Of a stretch of 63,594 bases of DNA, positions 28,385 through 36,785 are shown one piece after another. The stretch's first letter is position 1. Every line of letters begins with the position of its first letter. The translations under genes were made by a program, and so were the position numbers. The stretch spans positions 1,686-65,279 of the forward strand of contig DDXB01000027.1 of the NCBI GenBank assembly GCA_002347405.1, written 5' to 3'. The stretch is from Rhodocyclaceae bacterium UBA2271. GTDB taxonomy: Bacteria > Pseudomonadota > Gammaproteobacteria > Burkholderiales > Rhodocyclaceae. The notes under the pieces are model-generated. The model was not told the origin of the DNA and did not search any database. It worked only from the letters and a program-made list of their open reading frames with translations.

Positions 28385-29212
28385 ATGGCTGTCGATCACT
28401 ATGAGAATTTCCCCGTTGCTTCGATCTTGCTGCCGGCGACGCTGCGCCCGGCGGTCGGCGCGATCTATGTTTTTGCCCGCACCGCGGACGATTTCGCCGA
28501 TGAAGGCGATTTGCCGGCCACGGAACGTCTGCGCCTGCTGGACAGCTACAGAAACGAACTTGAGCGCATTGAACAACATGCTGCGACCAATCACCCTGTT
28601 TTTCAGCGCCTCCGCCCGCATATCGAGAAACATCAGCTGCCTCTCGCACTATTCCGCGATCTGCTCGATGCCTTTGCCCAGGACGTGGTGAAAACCCGCT
28701 ATGCCAGCTTCGATGAACTGATGGACTATTGCCGCCGCTCCGCCGATCCGGTCGGTCGCCTGCTGCTCCACCTGTTCGGCGCCGCGACCCCCGACAATCT
28801 GCGCCGCTCGGACGCGATCTGTTCGGCGCTGCAACTCATCAACCACTGGCAGGATGTCGGCATCGATGCGGGTAAGCCGGTGCCGCGCATCTATCTGCCG
28901 CAGGACGACATGGCGCGCTTCAACGTCAGTGAAGAGGGCATTTTGCGCCGCTCATTTAACCAATCGGCCAGCACCGACTTTCGCGCCCTGTTGTGCTTCC
29001 AGGTCGACCGTGCCCGTGCGTTGATGAAGTCCGGTGCGCGCCTCGGCCATGACCTGCCCGGCCGCATCGGGCTTGAAATCCGCACCATCGTGGCGGGCGG
29101 CTTGGCGCTCCTCGACAAGATCGAAGCGGCCGACTACGACGTATTCAACCGCCGACCCGTGCTGGGCGCCTTCGACTGGCCGCGCATTCTGATCGGCGCA
29201 CTCCGCCCATGA
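28385..29212 (+). CDS. hpnC: Hydroxysqualene synthase HpnC
   Basis: A 275-residue trans-isoprenyl diphosphate synthase-fold enzyme. The first aspartate-rich motif is ARTADDFADEGD; the second region reads LQLINHWQDVGIDAG, where HpnC has an NxxxD variant. With HpnD and HpnE it converts two farnesyl diphosphates to squalene by way of presqualene diphosphate and hydroxysqualene. It opens a three-gene operon: its stop codon overlaps the hpnD start as ATGA. No ribosome site is obvious before its ATG. Confidence 0.93.
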   Translation: MAVDHYENFPVASILLPATLRPAVGAIYVFARTADDFADEGDLPATERLRLLDSYRNELERIEQHAATNHPVFQRLRPHIEKHQLPLALFRDLLDAFAQDVVKTRYASFDELMDYCRRSADPVGRLLLHLFGAATPDNLRRSDAICSALQLINHWQDVGIDAGKPVPRIYLPQDDMARFNVSEEGILRRSFNQSASTDFRALLCFQVDRARALMKSGARLGHDLPGRIGLEIRTIVAGGLALLDKIEAADYDVFNRRPVLGAFDWPRILIGALRP

Positions 29213-30051
29213 CCCCTGACGATTACTGCACCGAGAAAGCCCGGGCCAGCGGCTCGAGTTTCACCGTCAGCTTCCGCTTCCTCGAACCCAAGCGTCGCCA
29301 GGCGATCACGGCGCTTTACGCGTTCTGTCGCGAAGTCGACGATGTCGTCGATGAATGCCGCGAACCCGCCATCGCCCGCGTCAAACTCGACTGGTGGCGT
29401 GCCGAACTGGCCACCCTGGGCGCTGACGCGACCAGCCAGCCCAGCCACCCGGTTATCCAGGCGCTGGCCAGCGCACGCGAGCATTTCGACCTGCCGGTGG
29501 AACAACTCGGCGAGATCATCGACGGCATGCAGATGGATCTCGAACAGACACGCTATGCCGACTTCAAGGCCCTGCAACTGTATTGCCACCGCGTCGCCGG
29601 CGTGGTCGGCCTGCTCTCTGCCGAAATCTTCGGCTACAGCGACCGCCACACCCTGAAATATGCCCACACCCTCGGACTGGCCTTTCAACTCACCAACATC
29701 ATCCGCGATGTCGGCGAAGATGCCCGCCGCGACCGCATCTATCTGCCGCAGGATGAACTGGCACGCTTCGGCGTCAGCGTGCCGGACATCCTGCACGGCC
29801 GCCACACCCCGGAATTCCAGGCGCTGATGCAGTTCCAGGCCGAGCGGGCACGCGAACATTACGCGCGCGCCCTCGCCCAACTGCCCGCCGCCGACCGCAA
29901 GACACAACGCGCCGGGCTGATGATGGCCGCCATCTACCAGACGCTGCTCGACGAAATCGAACGCGACGGTTTTCTGGTGCTCGACCGTCGCACCTCCCTG
30001 CCGCCCGCACGCAAGCTGTGGCTGGCAGTCAAGACATGGCTGGCGACGTAA
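29209..30051 (+). CDS. hpnD: Presqualene diphosphate synthase HpnD
   Basis: A 280-residue squalene/phytoene synthase-family protein. CREVDDVVDE is the first Asp-rich motif and NIIRDVGEDARRDRIYLP the second. It condenses two farnesyl diphosphates to presqualene diphosphate, which HpnC then hydrolyses. It overlaps hpnC at the 5' end and hpnE at the 3' end, so translation of all three is likely coupled. Confidence 0.94.
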   Translation: MTPDDYCTEKARASGSSFTVSFRFLEPKRRQAITALYAFCREVDDVVDECREPAIARVKLDWWRAELATLGADATSQPSHPVIQALASAREHFDLPVEQLGEIIDGMQMDLEQTRYADFKALQLYCHRVAGVVGLLSAEIFGYSDRHTLKYAHTLGLAFQLTNIIRDVGEDARRDRIYLPQDELARFGVSVPDILHGRHTPEFQALMQFQAERAREHYARALAQLPAADRKTQRAGLMMAAIYQTLLDEIERDGFLVLDRRTSLPPARKLWLAVKTWLAT

Positions 30052-31358
30052 ATGAGCGTGTAGCCGCGCGGGTGGCGGTGGTGGGCGCCGGCTACGCCGG
30101 ACTCGCCGCGGCCGTCGAACTGGCCGCCGCCGGAAGCAAGGTCGATGTCTTCGAAGCCTCGCGCACCCTCGGCGGACGCGCCCGCGCGGTTGAACTTAAA
30201 GATGAAATGGGCGGCCTGACCGTCGACAACGGCGCGCACATTCTCGTCGGCGCCTATCGCGAAACGCTGCGGCTGATGGAAAAAGTCGGCGCCGGCGGGA
30301 CGGCGTCAAGCAAGCTCAAACGCGAAAACCTGCACCTCGAATTTCCTGGTCAGGTAAAGATTTCTGCGCCGCGCCTGCCTGCCCCGCTGCATTTGGCCTG
30401 GGCGCTGCTGTCTGCACAAGGTCTCTCGTTCAGCGAAAAGTTCGCGGTCATCCGTTTCATGCGCGCACTCAAGAAATGCCGCTTCCACCTGCCGCGCGAC
30501 ATCAGCGCCAAACAGCTCATCGCCAATCAGCCGCGGCGCGTGCGCCGCCTGTTGTGGGAACCGCTCTGCCTCGCCGCGCTCAACACCCCCGTCGCCAGCG
30601 CCTCGGCACAGGTGTTTCTCAACGTGCTGCGCGACAGCCTTGCCGCCGAGCGCGCCGCCTCCGATCTGCTGCTGCCGGCCACTGATTTTTCGCAGTTGTT
30701 CCCGGAACCCGCGGCACGCTACATCGCAGCGCACGGCGGCCGGGTGCTGCGCTCGACGCGCATCACGGCAATTGAAAAAGACGGTGACACCTGGACGGCG
30801 TCAGGCCAGGAAACACATGGCCTCTACGACCACCTGATTCTGGCGGTCGCGCCCTACCATCTCCCCAAGCTGCTGGCTCCCCACGCAAGACTGGCCTCGC
30901 TCATCGAGCAGGTCGCAAGTCTCACCTGGCAGCCCATCTTCACCGTCTATCTCGCCTACCCGACAACGGTGCGCCTGCCGTTCGCGATGGTCGGCAGCAC
31001 CGCCGGCCACGCCCAATGGCTGTTCGACCGTGGTGCGCTGTGCGGCCAGCATGGCCTCATTGCAGCCGTCATCAGCGGCGACGGCCCGCACCAGGCACTC
31101 GACCACACCACGCTGGCAGCCGCCATCCACGGCGAAATCGCCCGTCTGCTGCCCGGTCTGCCGGCGCCGCTAAACAGCTGGGTGATCGAAGAGAAACGCG
31201 CCACCTTCGCCTGCACACCCGGACTGCAACGTCCGCCCACCGCCACGGCCTGCGCCAATGTCTGGCTTGCCGGCGATTATGTGGCCGGAGACTACCCGGC
31301 CACGCTCGAAGGCGCGATACGCAGCGGCGTCGCGGCGGCACGCGCCATCATCGGCTAA
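30036..31358 (+). CDS. hpnE: Hydroxysqualene dehydroxylase HpnE (FAD-dependent)
   Basis: A 440-residue amine-oxidase/phytoene-desaturase-like flavoprotein. VAVVGAGYAGLAAAVELA is the FAD-binding Rossmann motif, and NVWLAGDYVAGDYPATLEGA is the C-terminal FAD motif. It reduces hydroxysqualene to squalene. I take the ATG at 30036; a GTG at 30018 is also open. Residues 83-90 are KVGAGGTA from a 24-bp repeat copy, placed in a variable region after the first substrate helix. A degraded copy of the 3' end lies 1.3 kb downstream. The cyclase gene shc is not in the window. Confidence 0.92.
   Translation: MAGDVNERVAARVAVVGAGYAGLAAAVELAAAGSKVDVFEASRTLGGRARAVELKDEMGGLTVDNGAHILVGAYRETLRLMEKVGAGGTASSKLKRENLHLEFPGQVKISAPRLPAPLHLAWALLSAQGLSFSEKFAVIRFMRALKKCRFHLPRDISAKQLIANQPRRVRRLLWEPLCLAALNTPVASASAQVFLNVLRDSLAAERAASDLLLPATDFSQLFPEPAARYIAAHGGRVLRSTRITAIEKDGDTWTASGQETHGLYDHLILAVAPYHLPKLLAPHARLASLIEQVASLTWQPIFTVYLAYPTTVRLPFAMVGSTAGHAQWLFDRGALCGQHGLIAAVISGDGPHQALDHTTLAAAIHGEIARLLPGLPAPLNSWVIEEKRATFACTPGLQRPPTATACANVWLAGDYVAGDYPATLEGAIRSGVAAARAIIG
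30282..30305 (+). repeat. Dispersed 24-bp repeat, copy 8 (inside hpnE)
   Basis: One mismatch from the majority form; it is read as KVGAGGTA. Confidence 0.88.
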
Positions 31359-31398
31359 CTTTCATGATGCGTGAAACATCACCCCGCATAATGAAAGT
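31358..31398. terminator. Inverted repeat at the end of hpnE
   Basis: ACTTTCATGATGCG (31358-31371) pairs with CGCATAATGAAAGT (31385-31398) with one mismatch around a 13-nt loop. It begins at the last base of the hpnE stop codon, between convergent genes. There is no T tract, so it could be a bidirectional stop or an mRNA-stabilising hairpin. Confidence 0.5.
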
Positions 31399-31424
31399 CA
31401 GCCCCTTCCCATGCCCCCCCCACC

Positions 31425-31475
31425 CCCAGCCCCCGCCCCGGGGCGGGGGTCGAAGTTTGCTCGCTACGCTCATGG
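31425..31475. repeat. GC-rich hairpin repeat with GCTCGCTACGCTC tail
   Basis: A perfect 20-bp palindrome of C and G runs (31430-31449) is followed by TTTGCTCGCTACGCTC. This is the same hairpin plus GCTCGCTGCGC-type motif found at 20178, 47612, 54200 and 63541. Confidence 0.65.
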
Positions 31476-31525
31476 GATCACCTGGCGTCAAACTGCGTAT
31501 TTCACGTCAATTGGTCACCACCCCC

Positions 31526-32395
31526 TCAAGCACATGCGATCAGTTGCGCCTGCACCCGCAAGGCATTGAGCAACGCCGGATCGGCCACCGCGGGATAGAG
31601 CCGGAAGAAATGGGCCACTGCGGTCGGCTGGCGCGCAGCAGCAACTTCCAGCCGGGCTCGTGTTGCCGGTAGCAGCGGCAACATCAGCAATCGTGGCGCG
31701 AGCCACGCCCGATAGTTTTCGAGCCGGGCGATCTCTTCATCCGTGCGGCCCGGTGGCAGTTCAAGCAGCAGTTCCGGAAAATCAGTCGCGTCGAAACCTT
31801 GCGCCAGCGGCCGGCCATGACTATCGATGGCGTGGCCCGAGCCATCGTCCGCACGCTTGATCCAGACGACCTCGGCCAGGGCCAGCTTGCCGACCACCGT
31901 CTCCAGGCTGGCGAAGTCGGTTGACATCTCGCCCGGCGCATCGCTCAGCGCAGCGAACCAGCGCCGCCGGCTGCGCTCGGGCAACGGCGCATTCACCAGG
32001 CGGCTGCCCAGCAGTGCCAGCGGCTTGCGGTTCTGCACGTCGATAAGCCAGCCTTCGACGCGATCCGCCAGGGCAAATGGCAGCCGTGGCATGGCAGCGA
32101 CAACCGCCTCGATCAAGCCGGCAACTGCCGCGTCGGCCTCGCTGCGCACAAACTGCGGCGGCAACGGAGAGGAGGTCAGGCCATCCGCCGCTGACCAGAC
32201 GGCATAACGGCAATAGCTGATGGCCACCCGGCCGCGATTCAGGCTGCCCCAGCCCACCGGCAGAACGGCTTGTAGCTGGAACTCCCAATTCACGCCATCG
32301 ACAGACAGCGCACGTGCGGCGGCGGTATCGACCACCTGCGTCACGCCGAGGAAGGGGTTGATCCTCCGCAAGGCATAACAGCACAGTTCGTTCAA
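31526..32395 (-). CDS. Conserved-looking protein of unknown function
   Basis: A 289-residue protein that I do not recognise. It has no signal peptide, membrane helix or familiar catalytic motif. It is rich in Ala, Leu and Arg, with alternating hydrophobic strands in the first 130 residues (AVLPVGWGSLNRGRVAISYC) and a helical C-terminal half. Codon use matches its neighbours, so it is probably a real, expressed gene. Its start overlaps the stop of the small gene upstream by 4 bp (ATGA), so the two are translated together. It is convergent with hpnE. Confidence 0.6.
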   Translation of the reverse strand: MNELCCYALRRINPFLGVTQVVDTAAARALSVDGVNWEFQLQAVLPVGWGSLNRGRVAISYCRYAVWSAADGLTSSPLPPQFVRSEADAAVAGLIEAVVAAMPRLPFALADRVEGWLIDVQNRKPLALLGSRLVNAPLPERSRRRWFAALSDAPGEMSTDFASLETVVGKLALAEVVWIKRADDGSGHAIDSHGRPLAQGFDATDFPELLLELPPGRTDEEIARLENYRAWLAPRLLMLPLLPATRARLEVAAARQPTAVAHFFRLYPAVADPALLNALRVQAQLIACA

Positions 32396-32586
32396 GCGGC
32401 GGTGCCCAGCTTCTTGCGCAACTGGCTCATCAAAGCTTCGGCGCCGTCCTGCATTGCCGGATCGATGATGTCATACAGATATTCGAGCTCGTCCAGCACG
32501 GTTTCCATTTCCTTGCGGTCGGTCAAATCCTTCATGCGCACGGCGATTTGCTGAAGGTAGAGATGGGGATCAACGGGTCCGCTCAT
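32392..32586 (-). CDS. Small protein of unknown function, coupled to the gene at 31526
   Basis: A 64-residue acidic helical protein (MSGPVDPHLYLQQIAVRM ...). I start at 32586 because AGGAG lies six bases upstream; the reading frame continues further upstream but without a ribosome site or conserved look. Its stop overlaps the next start (ATGA). The pairing suggests that the two products work together, but no function can be given. Confidence 0.65.
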   Translation of the reverse strand: MSGPVDPHLYLQQIAVRMKDLTDRKEMETVLDELEYLYDIIDPAMQDGAEALMSQLRKKLGTAA

Positions 32587-32679
32587 GATGACTCCTGTCA
32601 GTAGTTCAAAAGGACAGCCGTACTGTCCGGCCGCATGATTCTCCCACAGCCCCGGGCCGGCGTCGCGCTTGACGCGCAA

Positions 32680-32844
32680 CCGCGGTGCGCCCAGTCGCAA
32701 GGCTTCCTGGAATGTCAAATGACTACGGGCTGCGCCAATGTCTGGCCCGCCGGCGACCATGTGACAGGAATCTATCCGACCACCATCGAGGGGGTGATCA
32801 GGAACGGCGTAGCGCTACGCACGGTTCTCGCGTCGAGCCATACG
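32680..32844 (+). pseudogene. Degraded fragment of an hpnE-like gene (3' end only)
   Basis: The reading GCANVWPAGDHVTGIYPTTI followed by EGVIRNGVALRTVLA matches the HpnE C-terminal FAD-binding stretch (ACANVWLAGDYVAGDYPATL, EGAIRSGVAAARAI) residue for residue over about 35 positions. The DNA around TGCGCCAATGTCTGGC is identical in both. Everything upstream of this motif is missing, so it is a remnant of a duplicated or imported amine-oxidase-type gene rather than a working one. It overlaps no other gene and runs opposite to its neighbours. Confidence 0.78.
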
Positions 32845-32875
32845 AACGCACCAAAATTTTCGTAGGGGAAAATCA

Positions 32876-32918
32876 GATCCTGCCGTTTTTTCCTGATCTT
32901 GATGGCATCGGCAGGATC
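32876..32918. terminator. Inverted repeat, possible terminator
   Basis: GATCCTGCCG (32876-32885) pairs perfectly with CGGCAGGATC (32909-32918). Read on the minus strand it is followed by TGATTTT, so it may end transcription of the PEP-CTERM gene. Confidence 0.5.
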
Positions 32919-32930
32919 GCGAACAACATA

Positions 32931-32968
32931 GCGCAAACCTGAATCCGTGTACTTTTGTCGGTTTGCGC
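32931..32968. repeat. Inverted repeat GCGCAAACC / GGTTTGCGC
   Basis: A perfect 9-bp stem (32931-32939 with 32960-32968) around a 20-nt loop, 80 bp downstream of the PEP-CTERM gene on its transcribed strand. Confidence 0.5.
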
Positions 32969-33047
32969 GTGGATTCTCGTCTGCGACCCTAAGTTTGACT
33001 CGGCCCCCTATTTTGAAGCAGGGCCTTGTCGTGGCTCCCTGTTTAAC

Positions 33048-33929
33048 TCAAGCGTGCCGACGGCGACGCATTCCGAGTCCCAAGAGTCCGAGTCCCAGCA
33101 ACGCCAGCGTGGTCGGCTCGGGTACGGTCCCACCACCGTTGTCGCTGATACCGTCACCGCTGAAGCCAACGCTGCCGTAGTCGCTGCGCCCGCTGTCGAT
33201 ACTGTCAGGTGTGGCGGTGCAATCGTTGGAGATGGTGTTGGTATCCATGGTCACCGCAGCAGTTAGCGCGATGGCCCTGCCGCAAAGAATGCTTGCGGTG
33301 GTATTCAGGGTAATGGACTCAAACGCAAGAATATTGCCTGCAAAAACCGTGCTGGTACCCAGCGTCGCGGAGCTGCCGACCTGCCAATACACGCCGTAAT
33401 CCGCACCGCTGAGAACGCCATTGATCACGTTGACAGTCGAGGCGCTTGCGGTGGTGAGTGTGGTCCCGATCTGAAACACCCAGAGTGCAGCGAGATTGTT
33501 TTGGGCATCCAGATAGAGATCGTCTGTCAATTGAGCCGAGGAGGAAAACGTATAGACGCCCGGGGCCAGCGGGTTTGAACTGTTGTAGAAGCCCAGATCC
33601 ACCCCACTCAGGTCACCAGTGGACGACAGGCCGGAAAGAGTGGTGTATGCAGTGAGGGCGTCAACCTGAGCCTGCTGCGCAACACCATCAGTCAAATACA
33701 CCGTGCCTGTCTGGGTGACGCTCACAGAACCAGTGTACGAAGTGCCAGGATAGAGACCGAGATCTCCCCACAGGGTGGTAGCGCCGGTGTTGGTTACCGT
33801 CGAGGCACCCAGTACCGCGAAGCTCTGCGCCGTACCCAGAGTTATTGGCACCGCCCATGCCGGTAAGGCACTGCAAAGCATTCCGATTACTGCCAATGAG
33901 AGGACCGACAAGTGTTTGTGTGTAGTCAT
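33048..33929 (-). CDS. Ice-binding-like (DUF3494) protein with PEP-CTERM sorting signal
   Basis: A 293-residue exported protein. It has a signal peptide (residues 1-26, ending AWA), a Ser/Thr/Gly-rich beta-helix-like body with the ice-binding-family start LGTAQSFAVLGASTVTNTG, and a C-terminal VPEPTTLALLGLGLLGLG plus Arg cluster. That tail is the PEP-CTERM signal processed by exosortase in bacteria that make exopolysaccharide. The start at 33929 has AGGAG eight bases upstream. Codon and base composition are less GC-biased than in flanking genes, and its promoter region is AT-rich, so it may be an acquired gene. Exosortase is not in the window. Confidence 0.88.
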   Translation of the reverse strand: MTTHKHLSVLSLAVIGMLCSALPAWAVPITLGTAQSFAVLGASTVTNTGATTLWGDLGLYPGTSYTGSVSVTQTGTVYLTDGVAQQAQVDALTAYTTLSGLSSTGDLSGVDLGFYNSSNPLAPGVYTFSSSAQLTDDLYLDAQNNLAALWVFQIGTTLTTASASTVNVINGVLSGADYGVYWQVGSSATLGTSTVFAGNILAFESITLNTTASILCGRAIALTAAVTMDTNTISNDCTATPDSIDSGRSDYGSVGFSGDGISDNGGGTVPEPTTLALLGLGLLGLGMRRRRHA

Positions 33930-34399
33930 TTGATTCACTCCTAAATGATTATTCGTTATGGATTGGATCAATGAGGTTTCGCCGGGATTGCAGAGAAAAC
34001 AACCCCACCCAAACGTGTAGTCAGCGAAAGTTAAAGTTCCGGTACAAAAATCGCATTACTTTTTTTAAAACTGATTGTTACAAGACTTAATGCAATAATC
34101 ATGCCGTTTATTTATATAACTGATTCGATTGATTATATTTTTGTGCGCGTAAGGGCATGAAAATATGTGTAAAGTTTTCCGACAAATTCCCTACCCATTG
34201 ACTCAAGTTTGGGCAGAGCCGTAAGTTGGGTGCGGATGTGGGCGGACAAGCTGCAGGCGGCAATCCGACCGGGGCGGCCGGATAAGGAAACCGAATCCCG
34301 CTTGGTCGCACTTGATGCCGCAGGTAGTCGTGGCCGCCGCCGCGAGCATGCTGCCGCTGCCCGCAAAGCGAACGCCTACGGGCTGCTGAACAATTCCGC
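33930..34399. other. AT-rich intergenic region, no gene recognised
   Basis: The first 270 bases are much poorer in GC than the rest of the window (TTTATTTATATAACTGATT and similar) and must hold the promoter of the PEP-CTERM gene. I see no clear sigma-54 or sigma-70 pair. From about 34210 the composition becomes GC-rich again. A short open stretch on the plus strand (34209-34403) has no recognisable similarity, and I do not call it a gene. Confidence 0.6.
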
Positions 34400-35095
34400 T
34401 TAGACCAGCCGCCCCGCCGCAAGACGGATGGCCCGCCCGCAACGGCGTGCCAGCAATTCATCGTGGGTCACGAGAATCAGCGTCGTGCCCTGCTCGGCAT
34501 TCATTTCGAACATCAGGTCGATCACCTGCTGGCCGGTGGCGGCATCGAGGTTGCCGGTCGGTTCGTCGGCCAGCAGCAGGCGCGGACTGACCGCAAAGGC
34601 CCGCGCCAGCGCCACGCGCTGTTGCTCGCCGCCGGACAGGTGTTTGGGATAATGGCCGAGACGATCAGCCAGTCCGACGCGCGCCAGCATGGCCTCGGCG
34701 ACGGTTCTGGGGTCGGGCTCAAACTGGCTGCCCAGCAGTTCCAGCGGCAGCATGACGTTTTCGAGCGCCGTCAGCGCCGCGAGCAAGTGAAACGACTGGA
34801 AGACAAAACCCAGTTCGCGGCCGCGCAACGCGGCGCGCCCGTCCTCGTCCAGCGTGGCCAGGTCGTGGCCGGCCAGTTGCACCCGCCCGCGGGTCGGCAG
34901 GTCGAGTCCGGCCAATAAGCCAAGCAGGGTAGACTTGCCGGAACCCGATGCGCCGACGATGGCAACCGCCTCACCCGCCTGCACGTTGAAATCGATCTCG
35001 TGCAGAATCGTCAATATGCGGTCGCCGCCGGTGGCGTTGGTGCCACTGATGACGTCCTTGCCCAGCCCTTCTACCTGCAATACCATTTCAGTCAT
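34400..35095 (-). CDS. ABC transporter ATP-binding protein (YbbA/LolD type)
   Basis: A 231-residue ATPase with Walker A GASGSGKST, signature LSGGEQQRVALARA and Walker B LLLADEPTGNLD. It belongs to the MacB/LolD/YbbA group that drives lipoprotein or fatty-compound export rather than import. Its usual partner permease (YbbP-like, placed next to ybbA in E. coli) is absent; the next gene on this strand is unrelated. The start codon at 35095 shares two bases with the start codon of the divergent tesA gene (CATG). A second ATG three codons inside could also serve. Confidence 0.88.
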   Translation of the reverse strand: MTEMVLQVEGLGKDVISGTNATGGDRILTILHEIDFNVQAGEAVAIVGASGSGKSTLLGLLAGLDLPTRGRVQLAGHDLATLDEDGRAALRGRELGFVFQSFHLLAALTALENVMLPLELLGSQFEPDPRTVAEAMLARVGLADRLGHYPKHLSGGEQQRVALARAFAVSPRLLLADEPTGNLDAATGQQVIDLMFEMNAEQGTTLILVTHDELLARRCGRAIRLAAGRLV

Positions 35096-35738
35096 GACGC
35101 GATTATCCACCCTCTTGTTTCTGTTGTTGCTTGGCCTGCGCAGCGTTTTCGCTGCCGACACCGTACTGGTGTTCGGCGACAGCCTGTCCGCCGGCTATGG
35201 CATTGCCGTGAATCAAAGCTGGCCGGCCTTGCTGGCAGAACGTCTGCAGCGGGAAAAACTGCCCTACAGTGTCATCAATGCCAGCATCAGCGGCGAAACC
35301 ACGGCGGGTGGCCGCACCCGTCTGCCCGCCGTGCTGGAACGCCACCAGCCGGCAGTCGTCATTCTAGCCCTGGGCGCCAATGACGGTTTGCGTGGCCTGC
35401 CGCTGGCCGAATCGCGCGCCAATTTGACGCAGATGGTGCGCATGGCCAAGGCGACTGGCGCGCGCATCCTGCTGGTGGGCATGCGCCTGCCGCCCAACTA
35501 TGGGCCAGGCTACACACGCGACTTTGCCGCGCTGTTCGGGACGGTGGCCAAGCAGGAAAAAACCGCATTGCTACCCTTCCTGCTCGAACCCATCGCACTG
35601 GACGATGCCGCCTATCAGGCCGACCGGCTGCACCCGACCGCCGCCGCGCAGCCAAAGATTCTCGATCACGTCTGGACCGGCCTCAAACCCCTGCTCACCA
35701 ATGGGGCCCCTGGGCGACCGCACGTTAACCCACGCTGA
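35094..35738 (+). CDS. tesA: Acyl-CoA thioesterase I / arylesterase (GDSL hydrolase)
   Basis: A 214-residue secreted SGNH hydrolase. Residues 1-19 form a signal peptide ending FAA. Block I is FGDSLSAGYG with the nucleophilic serine, block III is GANDGLRG, and block V is DRLHPTAAAQ with the catalytic Asp and His. It hydrolyses acyl thioesters and esters in the periplasm. The divergent tesA/ybbA arrangement is conserved with E. coli, here with start codons overlapping on opposite strands. Its 3' end overlaps selD by 14 bp, convergently. Confidence 0.93.
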   Translation: MTRLSTLLFLLLLGLRSVFAADTVLVFGDSLSAGYGIAVNQSWPALLAERLQREKLPYSVINASISGETTAGGRTRLPAVLERHQPAVVILALGANDGLRGLPLAESRANLTQMVRMAKATGARILLVGMRLPPNYGPGYTRDFAALFGTVAKQEKTALLPFLLEPIALDDAAYQADRLHPTAAAQPKILDHVWTGLKPLLTNGAPGRPHVNPR

Positions 35739-36768
35739 GCAGCGGTTCGCCGGCCTGCAGTGCGCCAATCACCGCCGCCGGGGCAAAGCCATCGGCATGG
35801 AAAGCCGCCAGCACTTCGGCGACACTTTCCGGCGCACAGGCCACCAGCAGTCCGCCGCTGGTCTGTGGATCGGTCATCATCTTCTGCTGCCATTCTTCGA
35901 GTGCCGGCGCGAGTTGCACCGACGGGCCGTAGCTTGACCAGTTGCGGCTCGACGCCCCGGTGGAAATGCCGGCGCGCACGTGCATGACCGCTTCTTCGAT
36001 GAGGGGCAGGCAATTGAATTCCACCTGCGCCGCCAGATGCGAACCACGACAGATTTCGAGCAGATGCCCGGCCAGACCAAAGCCGGTGACATCCGTCACC
36101 GCGTGCACACCGGACATTTTGGCGATCTGCGGGCCGACCGTATTCAGCTTCGTCGTCCAGCGCAACATCTCGGCATAGCCCGCGTCGGAAAGCAGCCCCT
36201 TTTTCAGGGCTCCCGACAGAATGCCGATGCCGAGCGGCTTGCCGAGAATCAGCACGTCACCGGCTTTGGCTCCGGCATTTTTCTTCAGATGCGCCGGATG
36301 CACGATGCCGATGCCGACCAGGCCATAGATCGGTTCCAGCACATCGATGGAATGGCCGCCGGCGATGGGAATGCCCGCCGCCGCGCAGACGGATTCGCCT
36401 CCTGCGAGAATCTGCCGGATCACCTCTTCCGGCAGCTTGTCGAGCGGCATGCCGACAATGGCCAGCGCGAAGATCGGCGTGCCGCCCATGGCATACACGT
36501 CGGACAACGCATTGGTCGCGGCGATGCGGCCGAAGTCGAAGGGATCATCAACGATCGGCGTGAAGAAATCGGTGGTCGCCACCACCGCCTGCGTGTCGTT
36601 GAAGCGATACACCGCCGCATCGTCGGCGGTTTCGACGCCGACCAGCAAGTCCGCCGGCAATGTTCGCAGCGGCGATTCGGCCAGCAGGCGGGACAGGACA
36701 GCCGGCGCAATTTTGCAGCCGCAGCCGCCGCCGTGGGAAAAGCGAGTGAGTTTTATGTTTTCGGACAT
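35725..36768 (-). CDS. selD: Selenide, water dikinase (selenophosphate synthase)
   Basis: A 347-residue SelD with the glycine-rich active loop HGGGCGCKIAP; Cys16 and Cys18 are the counterparts of E. coli Cys17 and Cys19. No in-frame UGA occurs there, so the catalytic residue is cysteine, not selenocysteine. It makes selenophosphate, here most likely for tRNA selenouridine, because the divergent neighbour is mnmH. The selA/selB genes for selenoprotein synthesis are not in the window. Confidence 0.96.
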   Translation of the reverse strand: MSENIKLTRFSHGGGCGCKIAPAVLSRLLAESPLRTLPADLLVGVETADDAAVYRFNDTQAVVATTDFFTPIVDDPFDFGRIAATNALSDVYAMGGTPIFALAIVGMPLDKLPEEVIRQILAGGESVCAAAGIPIAGGHSIDVLEPIYGLVGIGIVHPAHLKKNAGAKAGDVLILGKPLGIGILSGALKKGLLSDAGYAEMLRWTTKLNTVGPQIAKMSGVHAVTDVTGFGLAGHLLEICRGSHLAAQVEFNCLPLIEEAVMHVRAGISTGASSRNWSSYGPSVQLAPALEEWQQKMMTDPQTSGGLLVACAPESVAEVLAAFHADGFAPAAVIGALQAGEPLLSVG

Positions 36769-36785
36769 TTTTGAAGGAGCTTTCA

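Noticed and set aside
34209..34403. 64-residue open frame on the plus strand before the ABC ATPase
   Set aside because: No ribosome site, no recognisable similarity, and a composition consistent with chance openness in GC-rich DNA.
35725..36768. Selenocysteine codon in selD
   Set aside because: The catalytic loop reads GGGCGCK with ordinary cysteine codons and there is no in-frame TGA.
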